Positions 15,701 through 23,814 are shown, counted from the stretch's first letter. The stretch: 64,000 nucleotides of DNA from Caldilineaceae bacterium (GCA_022842065.1 JALHQH010000052.1:21549-85548); one strand, 5' to 3'. Numbers and translations: made by a program. Notes: generated by a model from the letters alone, not told the origin.

Positions 15701-17090
15701 CACGGCTGGTCAGCAGCAAACAACTCTGGTGGGCATAGGTCGCCATGCGCTGCAGGAGTTGGGCATAGGCTTCATATCCGGCGCGATAAAGCCCGGCCCG
15801 CTCATCCCCATCTAAAATACTTTCAAAGTTATCCAGAATCAGTAGATAGCGGCCGCGTTGTAACTGGTCAAGCAGCAGTTGTAATTGTTGCTCGAGGCTT
15901 AAGGGTTGATAGTCGGCTGTCGGGTCCAGCAAGGTTTTGAGCCAGGAGTTTAATAATTCGTTTAGCGGGGGGGCATTGCGCAGGGAGCGCCAGAGAATGC
16001 GCTGGAAAAGCGGCGCACTGATCGGTTCAGATTGTTCGGCCTGGGCTAGCGGTTGATCGAGGGCTAATGGCTCTTTGCTCGTTAATTGAAAGACAAGGGC
16101 CGCGGCCAGGGTTGTCTTGCCTTGGCCTCCTGTCCCTAAAATGGTGATCAAACGCATCTGTCGGTCTGTTAAAAATTGGGTGAGCTGGGCTAGCTCTTGT
16201 GCTCTGCCTAGAAAGAGCGCTTGGCGAAAGAGATCGCCATCATCGAATTGGAGGTCAGTTTGAAGCGTGGCAGGCCTGGCGGGCTCCATCGTGCCGCCGA
16301 CTGTTGGCATGGGGAAAGCTACGGCGGGAAGCAAAGCGGGCGTGGAGGTTGTAGGTACCGTTGGCCAGCCACTACGAATGCGGGTTAGCAGGGTCTGAGT
16401 TTCACGGGAGGGGGCTACGCCCATTTCTGTGGCCAGGAGCTGTTGACATTGCTCATACTGGGCAATGGCCGCATTGTACTGGCCACAGGCCGCCAGCATG
16501 CGGATCCGCTGGCGATGCGCAGCTTCGTCGTAGGCATCCAAGGTGAGCAGGCGTTGGGTGATTTCCAGGCCGGCGTTCCACTGCTCAGCTTCTAGATAAC
16601 GGGCGGCCAGCAACTGCATGGCGCGGGCGGCCAGCATCCGTAGATGTTCACGTTCGAAGCGTAACCACTCTTCATAGCTCTCTTCGGCATGGATGGCGAA
16701 ACCGGCCAGTAGATCGCCTTGGTAGAGATCGACTGCCGCTTGTAGTTCGTTGGTTGTGACCCGTTCCGGCGAGGAGACTAAGGTGTTGCGAAAGCTCTCA
16801 ACATCCAAGAAGTAGGGCTGGTTGCGATTAAAGGCCAAGATTTGGCGATCGGCGTACAGATAATCATCGAGCCGCCGGCGTAGACCATAGAGCGCGTCGC
16901 GCAGATTTTTGCGTGCGCTTTCTTCAGTGGCATCAGGCCAGAGCAAACTCGCTAACGCGTAGCGACTATGGGGCTTCCCCGTCAGCGCCAGGTAGTAGAG
17001 CAATGCTTCTGTTTTATTGGTCACAAAGTGAATTGCTTGCTCCCCTGCTAAAAAGACCTGGGGTGAGCCAAAAAGAATTAACTTCAACAT
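12753..17090 (-). CDS. BTAD regulator-STAND ATPase-WD40 giant protein
   Basis: A 1445-aa multidomain protein. Residues about 1-100 form an OmpR-like winged helix and about 100-245 a bacterial transcriptional activation (BTAD) domain, as in SARP/AfsR regulators. A NB-ARC/STAND ATPase follows, with Walker A GTGGQGKTT and Walker B YLLILDNFES. Then come a helical region, a short pentapeptide-like stretch (NFTGADLTNS) and 14 WD40 repeats to the end, enough for two seven-bladed propellers. This suggests a signal-gated regulator that oligomerises when the propellers sense a ligand. The stop codon TGA is supplied by the right end of the IS element; the ancestral stop was TAA and the protein is unchanged. 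The following 540-base spacer is AT-rich. Confidence 0.92.
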   Translation of the reverse strand: MLKLILFGSPQVFLAGEQAIHFVTNKTEALLYYLALTGKPHSRYALASLLWPDATEESARKNLRDALYGLRRRLDDYLYADRQILAFNRNQPYFLDVESFRNTLVSSPERVTTNELQAAVDLYQGDLLAGFAIHAEESYEEWLRFEREHLRMLAARAMQLLAARYLEAEQWNAGLEITQRLLTLDAYDEAAHRQRIRMLAACGQYNAAIAQYEQCQQLLATEMGVAPSRETQTLLTRIRSGWPTVPTTSTPALLPAVAFPMPTVGGTMEPARPATLQTDLQFDDGDLFRQALFLGRAQELAQLTQFLTDRQMRLITILGTGGQGKTTLAAALVFQLTSKEPLALDQPLAQAEQSEPISAPLFQRILWRSLRNAPPLNELLNSWLKTLLDPTADYQPLSLEQQLQLLLDQLQRGRYLLILDNFESILDGDERAGLYRAGYEAYAQLLQRMATYAHQSCLLLTSRELPLSSEQLESNATVATLHLSGLPPTDAMHLLQKLSIDSDRTTLTTLVNRYSGNPLALKLAAQTVQNLFGGSLVTFIQNDALIFDGIRHLLDQQFQRLSPLEAEILVWLAIEREAVAPHVIWDNFTIQPLRRNFLEALRALQRRALLEIEEPGRGQQPPIRLALPNFWIEYLTDRLVETFCDELFSGHLDWFNRYAICKAQSKEYLREVRWRLLAQPIAQRLQSRWRQQTATHLTQILNEIRHHADQMASYAGANLLHLFRQLNLSLAHLNFSQLAVWNADLRQTQLQQANFTGADLTNSIFIESFNGALALAFSPDGKLLAAATTDGNIYFWNVADHQLIGIGQGNGRWIWALAFSADGHYLASGGADQIVRLWPVDELQMQSTDSVWMLTAHNELRGHTETIFTLAFTPDSQQLATGSADQTIRLWQVKTGTLLSTLHGNAGVVFALAIDATGSWLASAGQDRTVQLWDLATQKVRHHCVGHTEAIITLLFHTMPVTGITWLISGSRDHTVRLWSLDTGELQTTLADANDEVLALAASPHGNLLAASGADQLIRFWDLTTMQLCYSINGHLDAVRTLAFHPDGVTLASGGNDQTIRLWDTTQGRALYTIQGYKNAISALAISPDRKILANGNANHVVHLWTHGARDNGAQDNRYDHGQPTSWYPTWAKQPHQTLHGHVGTVRAVAFHPSGALLASGGDDDQIRLWQPTAGQWHNHQLLRGHTGAILAITFSPDGRWLATSGADNSIRLWDLQSNDCISQLRAHRKMVNALAFSPDGKYLASADDGGLLRLHQVNDLVSPTQQGARQAAWEITTNNSALFTLAFSPDSQLLASGGTEKSIQIWHVSERRLVASVQGHESSIYALAFSPDGRYLASSGGDQQIRLWSLPTGTPCRRWSGHQGLVSALIFDATGGLLISGSADQTIRLWPLDGDAHAAQLLQPPGPYSGMNLYNTSGLTPAKRAVLKKLGAIEQPPADTTSTL

Positions 17091-17632
17091 GAAAAATGCA
17101 AAACCATTCGATTAAATTGTGCTATTTTGAAAATATTTATGTCTTTCATGCCTATCCGATTGATGGGTAGGATTAAAAATATAGGTTTTCAATTTATGCC
17201 GACGATAGCTCTAATAACTGCTACAGTACGCTGTAAATAAATCCACAGTGGTGCTATGCCTGACCAGTCCGTGGCTGGCTAGGCATAGGTTAGCGATTGG
17301 TTTAGTGGTGCTGCGTTGAGCTAGCTAAATTTTACTAGTTCAACTAAAAAATAGATCGGTTTTTAAACGACCTATAGGAAAGTAGAACATTGTTTACATA
17401 AATTAGATGTATCGACGCTATTTCGACGATGATGTAGTATTTTTTTCTGCGTTATCAAAATTCTCTTATGGTAGATAACCTTATGATGGATAACAGTGTC
17501 GCAATGTGTGTCTAATCGATACTTGAGTAGCAACATAGGAGATTATCGGTTCATCAAAATTATCCTAATTCTTTTTGCAATGACTAAGCCGAATAATTAA
17601 TAAAACAGTAACATATTTGGGAACGAATTCCG
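17091..17632. other. AT-rich spacer with hairpins upstream of two divergent genes
   Basis: No gene is visible. It holds the promoters of the WD40 gene (leftward) and a TetR gene (rightward). Within it are a hairpin at 17255-17287 around CCAGTCCGTGGCTGG that recurs in related form at 33058-33091, an inverted repeat GTTGAGCTAG/CTAGTTCAAC at 17315-17344, and a direct repeat of the form CTTATGRTRGATAAC at about 17465-17496 that could be a regulator site. Confidence 0.5.
17255..17287. repeat. Hairpin with CCAGTCCGTGGCTGG core
   Basis: TATGCCT pairs with AGGCATA and CCAG with CTGG, leaving the loop TCCGTGG. A related hairpin with the same core is at 33058-33091, so it is a dispersed element. Confidence 0.7.
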
Positions 17633-18313
17633 ATGAATGAATCAACACAGCGCCGTCGCTATGTCGAGACGCGGCAGGAAATTGTACGAGCAGCTTACAA
17701 CATTATTCGCTCCAATGGCGTTGATGGACTATCCATGCGCGCCATCGCACGCGCCGTTCATATGAGTCCAGCCAATCTTTACGAGTATTTTGCCAATAAA
17801 GATGAAATTGTGCATTCCGTCTTTGCCAAAACGGTTGCTGCGCTTGAAGCACAAGTGCGACAAATCGATAAGAGCTTGCCGCCCCAAGAGTATTTGATGG
17901 CGCTCTGTTTAGGCTATCTCGATTTTGCCTACAAAGAGCAAGACCAGATGTTAGTCATGTGTGATACTGTGCAAGCCACCACCCGGATGCGTTTAGCCGG
18001 CCATAGCAATGGTGGGGGGACAAAACCGCTAACTTCAAATACAAAAGGCCTCTTTGATCTTTTCTTGGCTGGCGTCGAACGTTACTTGCATCTGAAAGCA
18101 ATTACGCCACCAGCCTATTTGGCACCTGAAGATATTGCGCATACGCTTCTTTCCATGGTCTATGGCTTTGTGACGGTGACATCGCATGAACTTAGGCCGA
18201 TCTCCCATACCGCGATGCGTTCAGCAATTCAGACCTTTCTCAATGGACTTCACACTGTACCGCCAGCAATGGTGGTAAAAGAAAATTTCCATTCTATCGC
18301 CGGCAGATACTAA
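17633..18313 (+). CDS. TetR/AcrR family transcriptional regulator
   Basis: A 226-aa regulator with an N-terminal TetR helix-turn-helix (about residues 12-60: RQEIVRAAYNIIRSNGVDGLSMRAIARAVHMSPANLYEYFANKDEI) followed by a helical ligand-binding domain of the TetR C-terminal type with a conserved W-less helix bundle. The ATG at 17633 begins the usual short basic N-terminus (QRRRYVETR). It is divergent from the giant WD40 gene across 540 bases and precedes a response regulator after a 416-base gap. Ligand and targets are unknown. Confidence 0.88.
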   Translation: MNESTQRRRYVETRQEIVRAAYNIIRSNGVDGLSMRAIARAVHMSPANLYEYFANKDEIVHSVFAKTVAALEAQVRQIDKSLPPQEYLMALCLGYLDFAYKEQDQMLVMCDTVQATTRMRLAGHSNGGGTKPLTSNTKGLFDLFLAGVERYLHLKAITPPAYLAPEDIAHTLLSMVYGFVTVTSHELRPISHTAMRSAIQTFLNGLHTVPPAMVVKENFHSIAGRY

Positions 18314-18729
18314 TATAGCTGGCCCATTGAGAACGAATTACACGAGAAAATTAGTAAAACTGGGCAAAGTGTATGCTTCAATGGCTGCTAAGTCTAATCA
18401 AAAATAGGCAAATTGGCGGAGCATATAATCGACGTTGCGTCGTCTCCTTATGATTAAGATGATTTATGATTAAGATGATTTGCGTAAGGCTTGTTGTCTA
18501 CATTTGTGGTGATATCCCCTGTTCTCTACCTGCTAATTGCACAACTGCGCTTACTCCAGTCGCAACCGGCCGCCGTACGCACGCGCTGCTGATTTGGCTT
18601 CCCGTAACGGTTTTTCTATCGTTGTGAGCAGTAATAGCTTACAGGGTCACTTGTTTGCGCCGAAGTACAGCAGCAATCTCACTTATTGTACCTGATCCCC
18701 CACTATCAGTACAGAAAGTCATTTGAATA
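18314..18729. other. Intergenic region with 16-base tandem duplication
   Basis: No gene is visible in this 416-base region. Its one clear feature is a perfect tandem duplication of ATGATTAAGATGATTT at 18450-18465 and 18466-18481. It must contain the promoter of the response regulator gene, but I cannot place it. Confidence 0.45.
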
Positions 18730-19224
18730 ATGTTAACAGGAACCCAAACCACCCACCATCAGCCCAGCTTGGCGGGCTATCACGAGCCTGGCGATGCGCT
18801 GCGGCTCGGTGTATGGCCGCGCAAAGGCAGCGGGCAATCACTCATTCTAATTGTCGAGGATGATCCAGGCCTGCGGATGTTGCTCGAAAAGTCACTGCAA
18901 AACAATAACCGACGGATTATCAATGCCGGCAATGGGCAAGAAGGGCTGCTGCTCTTTGCCAATCAGCCGGTCGATCTGGTGATTTTGGATGCGATGATGC
19001 CGTTAATGGATGGCTTTGAAACGTGTGGGGAACTACGCAAAGTATCCGACGTCCCGATTGTGATGTTGAGCGGTGTCAGTTCGGTCGCGGCTGAGGCCCG
19101 TGCGCTCCGCCAAGGTGTTGATGTCTTTCTACATAAACCGGTGACGTTGGCCAAACTGCAACTTTGTGTGCAATCATTGTTAACCAAACCGCGTACGCTC
19201 GGTCTGCACCCTTTTCCATTCTGA
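18730..19224 (+). CDS. Single-domain response regulator (CheY-like)
   Basis: A 164-aa receiver protein. A roughly 36-residue N-terminal extension without known motif precedes the receiver fold. Acidic pocket Asp44-Asp45 (LIVEDDPG), phosphoacceptor Asp87 (LVILDAMMPLMDG), Ser114 (VMLSG) and Lys136 (FLHKPV) are all present, so it should be phosphorylatable. There is no output domain, so it probably acts by protein-protein contact. No histidine kinase gene is adjacent, which makes it an orphan. Confidence 0.88.
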   Translation: MLTGTQTTHHQPSLAGYHEPGDALRLGVWPRKGSGQSLILIVEDDPGLRMLLEKSLQNNNRRIINAGNGQEGLLLFANQPVDLVILDAMMPLMDGFETCGELRKVSDVPIVMLSGVSSVAAEARALRQGVDVFLHKPVTLAKLQLCVQSLLTKPRTLGLHPFPF

Positions 19225-19311
19225 TCAGGTTGAAAACTGCGCTGTTTTTTGCACGCAGCTAGGCACAGAGTTTAACGTTTTCGTACTACTTACCATGCCC
19301 TTCATCACTAG

Positions 19312-19326
19312 AGATGCGGGGCATCT
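19312..19326 (+). terminator. Short terminator-like hairpin after the response regulator
   Basis: AGATGC-GGG-GCATCT followed by TTAT. The stem is short and the T-run weak, so termination is only a suggestion. Confidence 0.35.
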
Positions 19327-19382
19327 TTATATTAGCCGTCGGCTTGCGCTGCCGATTTACATACCACACAACAAATTCATGG

Positions 19383-19411
19383 TTGACAAACTATCTTGCT
19401 AGTGATAAAAT
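19383..19411 (+). promoter_or_regulatory. Sigma-70 promoter of the DUF2214 gene
   Basis: A perfect TTGACA (19383-19388), a 17-base spacer and TAAAAT (19406-19411). It leaves a leader of about 150 bases before the ATG at 19569. Confidence 0.75.
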
Positions 19412-19412
19412 A

Positions 19413-19534
19413 CCGAATTAGATTCGGAAATTGAATTAGTTTTTGTCTGTTGGACGTCAGATGCAGCATCTCCATAGAGGAACTGCTCGCTCATCTGGCG
19501 TAAATTTTTATCTGGTTCCGAACAAAATTCGGAA
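19413..19534. promoter_or_regulatory. Two related CCGAA/TTCGG palindromes in promoter and leader
   Basis: CCGAAT-TAG-ATTCGG (19413-19427) directly follows the -10 box, at the expected transcription start. TTCCGAA-CAAAA-TTCGGAA (19516-19534) lies about 105 bases downstream in the leader, 35 bases before the start codon. Two similar palindromes flanking the transcription start suggest a repressor acting by looping or roadblock. The leader between them can also form a small AGATG-CAG-CATCT hairpin. Confidence 0.6.
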
Positions 19535-19568
19535 AACGCATGTTGTTTTTAACGAGAGGGAATAAACT

Positions 19569-20021
19569 ATGCTCTGGTTGGATGCGCTGCTTGCCTATTT
19601 ACACTTTGTCTCGATCATTGCCACCATTTCTACTGTAGCAATTGAAGCTGTGCTTTGCCGCCGTGGTCTGGATGTGACCTGGATCGCACGCTTGGGACGG
19701 ATCGATCTGTTCTATCTGATCACAGCGGCCCTGGCCCTAACGACTGGGCTTCTACGCCTCTTCTTTGGCACCAAGGGGTCGGCCTTCTATGTCGATAACC
19801 CCGTCTTCTGGGTCAAAATCGGGCTGTTTATTCTAGTCGGCCTGATCTCGATTATACCGACGATACGCTTTATCCGCTGGGGACGCACCCTGCGCACCAC
19901 TGGTGGCCTGGTGAGCGAGGGCGAAGTAAAGGCAACGTTGCCGATTATCTATCTCGAACTCTTACTGCTGGCATTGATCCCAATGGCGGCCACCCTAATG
20001 GCTCGCGGCTTTGGCTATTGA
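19569..20021 (+). CDS. DUF2214 family integral membrane protein
   Basis: A 150-aa protein with four predicted transmembrane helices (about residues 1-25, 45-66, 80-100 and 125-146). The opening WLDALLAYLHFVSIIATI, the central ITAALALTTGLLRLFFGTKGSAFYVDNPVFWVKI and the terminal LPIIYLELLLLALIPMAATLMARG match the DUF2214 family. Function is unknown. The conserved His in the first helix and Arg/Lys residues at the membrane boundary are family features. It has its own promoter and long leader with paired palindromes, so it is probably tightly regulated. Confidence 0.85.
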   Translation: MLWLDALLAYLHFVSIIATISTVAIEAVLCRRGLDVTWIARLGRIDLFYLITAALALTTGLLRLFFGTKGSAFYVDNPVFWVKIGLFILVGLISIIPTIRFIRWGRTLRTTGGLVSEGEVKATLPIIYLELLLLALIPMAATLMARGFGY

Positions 20022-20091
20022 GTGCGCCGTTTAACGCTAGGATGGGTTGGTGGGTATTCGGCTATTGCGGACAAGATGCACGCAGCGACAT

Positions 20092-20109
20092 GGCTATGCT
20101 ATAATAGCC
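20092..20109 (+). promoter_or_regulatory. TATAAT box inside an inverted repeat, upstream of nucleoside hydrolase
   Basis: TATAAT at 20100-20105 lies inside GGCTAT...ATAGCC (20092-20109). The -35 region is poor. A repressor bound to the inverted repeat would cover the -10 box. Confidence 0.45.
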
Positions 20110-20143
20110 GCTCTAATCATCACTGTTGCGAAAGGATTGCGCT

Positions 20144-21082
20144 GTGCCACAACCGCCCGTTTTTCCCATACTTTCTGATGCGCTGCGCTTGGCGCGCCTG
20201 ACCCCACCCAGCGGGAAAGTGCGCATGGTGCTCGATACCGACACCTTTAACGAAATTGACGACCAATTTGCGGTGACCCATGCCTTGCTCTCGCCCGAAA
20301 GTATGGACGTAGAAGCAATCTACGCCGCACCCTATTATAAAAAAACAATTGCCAGTCCCGCCGAAGGAATGGAACTGAGCTATCAGGAGATCCTGCAACT
20401 CCTGGCCCGCTTGGATGTGGCTGATCACCGCTTTGTCTACCGCGGCTCACCAGCCTTTATGGCCGACGGTGTTACGCCGGTCGAGAGCGCGGCGGCCCAT
20501 GATCTGGTGCAGCGTGCCCAGGCGGGCGGTGATGAGCCGCTCTATGTGGTCGCCATCGGCGCCATCACCAATGTGGCCAGTGCCATTTTGCTTGAACCAT
20601 CGATTATTGAACGCATGGTCGTGATCTGGCTGGGTGGCCATGCGCTCTACTGGCCCTCCGCACGTGAATTTAATCTCTCTGGCGATCCCCACGCCGCGCG
20701 GTTGATCTTTGACTGTGGCGTTCCGCTCCTGCAACTGCCCTGCTGGCCGGTCGTTTCCCATCTGCTGACCAACATCCCCGAATTGGAGCGCTATGTGGAA
20801 CCCTGCGGTGCCATCGGTGCTTTTCTAACCGAGCGCGTCAAAGGCTACCATGCCGAGCATAAAAGCTGGGGCAAAGAGATCTGGGATCTGGCTGCCACTG
20901 CCTATCTCGTCAACCCCAGTTGGATCGAGACGGCGCTTGTCCATAGCCCGATCCTCACCAGTGAGCAGACGTGGAGTGTCGATCCGCGCCGACATCTGAT
21001 CCACACGGCCACCCGCATCAAGCGCGACTTGATCTTCCGCGACTTCTTTGACAAGTTAGCCGCCTTTGCGGCAAAGAAATAA
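20144..21082 (+). CDS. Nucleoside hydrolase (IUNH family)
   Basis: A 312-aa N-ribohydrolase that cleaves nucleosides to base and ribose. The calcium-binding Asp cluster is in VLDTDTFNEIDDQFA (Asp31, Asp33, Asp39, Asp40), a variant of the usual DTDxGxDDA. IGAITNVAS, FNLSGDPHAARLIFD and the terminal region with WDLAATAY also fit. I choose GTG at 20144 because AAAGGA lies 8 bases upstream; a TTG at 20126 is the alternative. The substituted Asp motif hints at a substrate or role different from inosine/uridine hydrolases. Confidence 0.87.
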   Translation: MPQPPVFPILSDALRLARLTPPSGKVRMVLDTDTFNEIDDQFAVTHALLSPESMDVEAIYAAPYYKKTIASPAEGMELSYQEILQLLARLDVADHRFVYRGSPAFMADGVTPVESAAAHDLVQRAQAGGDEPLYVVAIGAITNVASAILLEPSIIERMVVIWLGGHALYWPSAREFNLSGDPHAARLIFDCGVPLLQLPCWPVVSHLLTNIPELERYVEPCGAIGAFLTERVKGYHAEHKSWGKEIWDLAATAYLVNPSWIETALVHSPILTSEQTWSVDPRRHLIHTATRIKRDLIFRDFFDKLAAFAAKK

Positions 21083-21270
21083 AGGGGCAAGGGGGCAGAG
21101 TTGCAGAGTTGCAGTGTTGCAGTGTTGCAATGGGTAGATTACCATTTGCGACCTTGCGACCTTGCGACCTTGCGACCTTGCGACCTTGCGACCTTGCGAC
21201 CTTGCGACCTTGCGACCTTGCGACCTTGCGACCTTGCGACCTTGCGACCTTGCGACCTTGCGACCTTGTG
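21083..21270. repeat. 8-base tandem array (15 perfect units) with degenerate inverted partner
   Basis: Left half (about 21085-21132): degenerate 8-base units GCAGAGTT, GCAGTGTT and similar. Right half: 15 uninterrupted copies of TTGCGACC from 21146 to 21265. The halves are partly complementary. The array ends in TTGTGGAG, whose GGAG serves as ribosome binding site of the next gene. It makes long stop-free readings in several frames that are not genes. Confidence 0.95.
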
Positions 21271-21278
21271 GAGCACCC

Positions 21279-22772
21279 ATGCAACTTTTCCGAAGTAAGG
21301 TTAACGCCCCTGCCTTTCCACCCGATCTAGATTGGCTCAATGTTGACCACTCGTTGACGATGGCTGAGCTGCGCGGCAAGCTTGTGCTGCTTGAGTTCTG
21401 GACCTTCTGTTGAATTAACTGCCACCATAATGTTGCGCAGTTGCGTCAACTTCAGCAGCAGTATCCTACCGAACTGGTGGTAATCAGCGTACATTCGGCT
21501 AAGTTTCCCGCCGAACAGCTCACGGCGAATATCCGCGCCGCGGTGATGCGCCATGGCATTGAAAACCCAGTTGTCAACGACGCTGAATTTAATCTCTGGA
21601 GCCAGTACAGCGTGCGCGCCTGGCCCACCGTTGTCCTGGTCGATCCGCTCGGCAAGGTCGTCGGCCAACAATCTGGGGAGATCACGGCGGCGGCGCTGGC
21701 CCCGCTGATCGACGCCATGATCGCTGATTTTGAACGCCAGGGGCGGCTTGACCGCACCCCGCTGCCCGGTTTACGACCGGCAAGCACACAAGAGCCAGCG
21801 CGCCCGTTACGCTTTCCGGCCAAGCTGCTTTATGCCACAGGGGATCGCCTCTTTGTGGCGGATAGCGGTCACCACCGGATCTTGGAAGTGCAACTGAGCC
21901 TTGATGGTTTGCAGGGCGAAGTTGTGCGTACCTTTGGCCGCGGTGAAGCCGGCCTGCGCGATGGGCACATTACGGGGGCGGCTTTTCATGACCCACACGG
22001 GCTAGCCCTGGTCGGCAACACGCTGTACGTGGCCGATACGGAAAACCATGCCATCCGCGCCATTGATCTCGTGCGGGAAACGGTGCGCACGGTGGCCGGC
22101 ACTGGCGAAAAGGGAACTACGCTCAGTGTGGTTGGTGATAGTCCGACCACAATTCCGCTCCGTTCGCCCTGGGCCTTGGTCGCGGTAGAGGACCTACTCT
22201 TGATCGCAATGGCCGGTTCGCACCAAATTTGGATTCTGATCAAAGAAATCCAACTCGGGATCTTTGCTGGGACCGGGGCCGAAGCGTTGATTGACGGGGC
22301 GCGCCACGAGGCGGCCTTCAACCAACCCAGCGATCTGGCACTGGCAATGGGCCACCTCTTTGTCGCCGATGCCGAAGCCAGTGCCATCCGTGCCATCAGC
22401 CTGGACGATGACCCGCGCGTGATGACATTGGTGGGCGAAGGGCTCTTTGACTTTGGCGACGTGGATGGGGCAGGACCAACGGTGCGTTTACAACATCCCA
22501 CTGGCTTGGCCGCGGCTGATGAGTTACTTTACCTGGCCGACAGCTATAACCACAAGATCAAAACGCTGGACCCCACCACTGGTCTTGTTGCGACCCTGAT
22601 TGGCAGTGGGGAAAAGGGCTGCAACGATGGTCCGTTTGCTGAGGCCCAGCTCTATGAACCAGAGGGTTTAGTGATTGCGAATCAGCGCATCTACATTGCC
22701 GATACCAACAATCATCTGATTCGTGTCGCTGATTTGACCACGCAACAGGTCACGAGCCTTGCGCTAGTGTAA
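21279..22772 (+). CDS. Thioredoxin-like/NHL-repeat protein with in-frame TGA: candidate selenoprotein (NHLRC2-like)
   Basis: The 497-residue reading is continuous except for TGA at codon 45 (21411-21413). Residues 1-150 form a thioredoxin-like domain: [25 protein letters not shown], then C-[TGA]-INC, then [10 protein letters not shown] and the cis-Pro segment [10 protein letters not shown]. Residues about 165-497 are NHL propeller repeats ([48 protein letters not shown]). In NHLRC2-type homologues the motif is CCINC, so TGA replaces the first Cys of the CxxC redox pair, exactly where selenocysteine would give UxxC. A SECIS-like hairpin follows. The only start downstream of the TGA is a TTG without a binding site. 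Alternatives: a point nonsense mutation (Cys codons are one change from TGA), or sequencing error. The frame is otherwise undamaged. ATG at 21279 has GGAG 5 bases upstream. Confidence 0.75.
21411..21450 (+). promoter_or_regulatory. In-frame UGA and bacterial SECIS-like stem-loop
   Basis: UGA at 21411-21413, 18 bases of spacer, then a stem GUUGCGC (21432-21438), loop AGUU (21439-21442) and GCG-U-CAAC (21443-21450): seven base pairs with one bulged U on the 3' side. The loop starts 25 bases after the UGA and has G as its second base. Known bacterial SECIS elements lie immediately downstream of UGA, with the loop about 16-37 bases away and an early loop G, so geometry fits. In E. coli fdhF the bulged U is on the 5' side, a difference. 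Confidence 0.6.
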
Positions 22773-22873
22773 AAGCAAGTAAACCGTAAACTGTAGATTC
22801 TGCAAAGTTCCACTATACTACAGCTAACCTAATCATCGGCGTGCTGTACGCCCCATGGCAGAAAGGAAACCTT

Positions 22874-23809
22874 GTGGCAACCTGTTTAGTAACCGGCGCG
22901 GCGGGCTTTGTTGGCTCGCATCTGGCCGAACGGCTGACCAGTGAAGGACATACCGTGCGCGGGATCGATGCCTTCATTCCCTACTACCCGCGACCGCTCA
23001 AAGAAGACAATCTGACCACCCTGCGCACGTGCCCGAACTTTAGCTTTCACGAGATCGACCTGCGCACGGGCGATCTGCTGCCCTTGCTCGCTGGCGTCGA
23101 TGTCGTTTTTCACCTGGCCGCCCAGGCGGGACTGCGCCGCAGTTGGAGCGAGTTTGACAGCTATATGACCTGTAATATCCAGGCGACGCAGCGCTTGTTG
23201 GAGGCCGCAGTCGCCAACAAGGTCGCGCATCTGATCAACATCTCCACTTCATCGGTCTATGGGCGCTTTGCTACTGGTGACGAAACGTCCCCATTAGAGC
23301 CAATCTCCCCCTATGGCATTACCAAATTGGCCGCCGAGATGCTCTGTCGTGCTTATGAGCAAAACTATGGGCTAGGGGTGACGGTCTGCCGCCTCTTCTC
23401 CGTTTATGGCCCCCGCCAGCGGCCGGATATGGGCTATAACATCTTTATCCGCGCCATCCTCAACGGTGAAACGATCACCATCGACGGCGACGGTACCGAT
23501 AGCCGCAGCAATACCTATGTGGCAGATTGTGTGCAGGGATTGGTGTTGGCTTTCCAGCAGCCCGAAAAAAGTATCGGCCAGACCTTTAATGTCGGCGGTG
23601 GCCACGAGGTCAATGTCTTACAGGTGCTGGAGATGTTAGAGGAGTTGAGCGGCATCAAGCCAATTACCACGCATGGGCCGCAGCGCTCCGGTGATCAACG
23701 GCGCACAGTCGCCAACACAGAAAAGGCCCAGCAACTCCTTGGCTATGATCCGCGGACAACGGTGTTAGAAGGGCTGCGGGCGCAGTTGGCCTGGCAGCGC
23801 GGGGCGTAA
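22874..23809 (+). CDS. NAD-dependent nucleotide-sugar epimerase/dehydratase
   Basis: A 311-aa extended SDR enzyme. The Rossmann motif [15 protein letters not shown] (near residue 7), FHLAAQAG, the catalytic STSSVYG and Tyr-x3-Lys ([11 protein letters not shown]), and [14 protein letters not shown] are typical of UDP-glucose/UDP-glucuronate 4-epimerases and related enzymes, acting on NDP-sugars in the cytosol. I choose GTG at 22874 with GAAAGGA upstream; an upstream GTG at 22841 is less likely. TATACT at 22814-22819 may be its -10. The gene ends beside a strong hairpin shared with the toxin gene. Confidence 0.88.
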   Translation: MATCLVTGAAGFVGSHLAERLTSEGHTVRGIDAFIPYYPRPLKEDNLTTLRTCPNFSFHEIDLRTGDLLPLLAGVDVVFHLAAQAGLRRSWSEFDSYMTCNIQATQRLLEAAVANKVAHLINISTSSVYGRFATGDETSPLEPISPYGITKLAAEMLCRAYEQNYGLGVTVCRLFSVYGPRQRPDMGYNIFIRAILNGETITIDGDGTDSRSNTYVADCVQGLVLAFQQPEKSIGQTFNVGGGHEVNVLQVLEMLEELSGIKPITTHGPQRSGDQRRTVANTEKAQQLLGYDPRTTVLEGLRAQLAWQRGA

Positions 23810-23814
23810 TGACA

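Noticed and set aside
17091..17632. Possible small gene or RNA in the AT-rich spacer
   Set aside because: No frame with a start signal and no recognisable RNA fold beyond the noted hairpins.
21146..21265. Possible CRISPR array
   Set aside because: Units are 8 bases with no spacers between them and no cas genes are present in the window.
21018..21413. Several overlapping open frames on both strands encoding ATLRPCDL- or [12 protein letters not shown] repeats
   Set aside because: They are products of the 8-base tandem array, which has no stop codon in several frames; repeat identity at DNA level and lack of start signals rule out genes.
21411..21413. Genetic code change (TGA read as Trp)
   Set aside because: Many other genes in the window end at TGA with overlapping neighbours, so TGA is a normal stop here; Trp would also not fit the Cys position of the motif.
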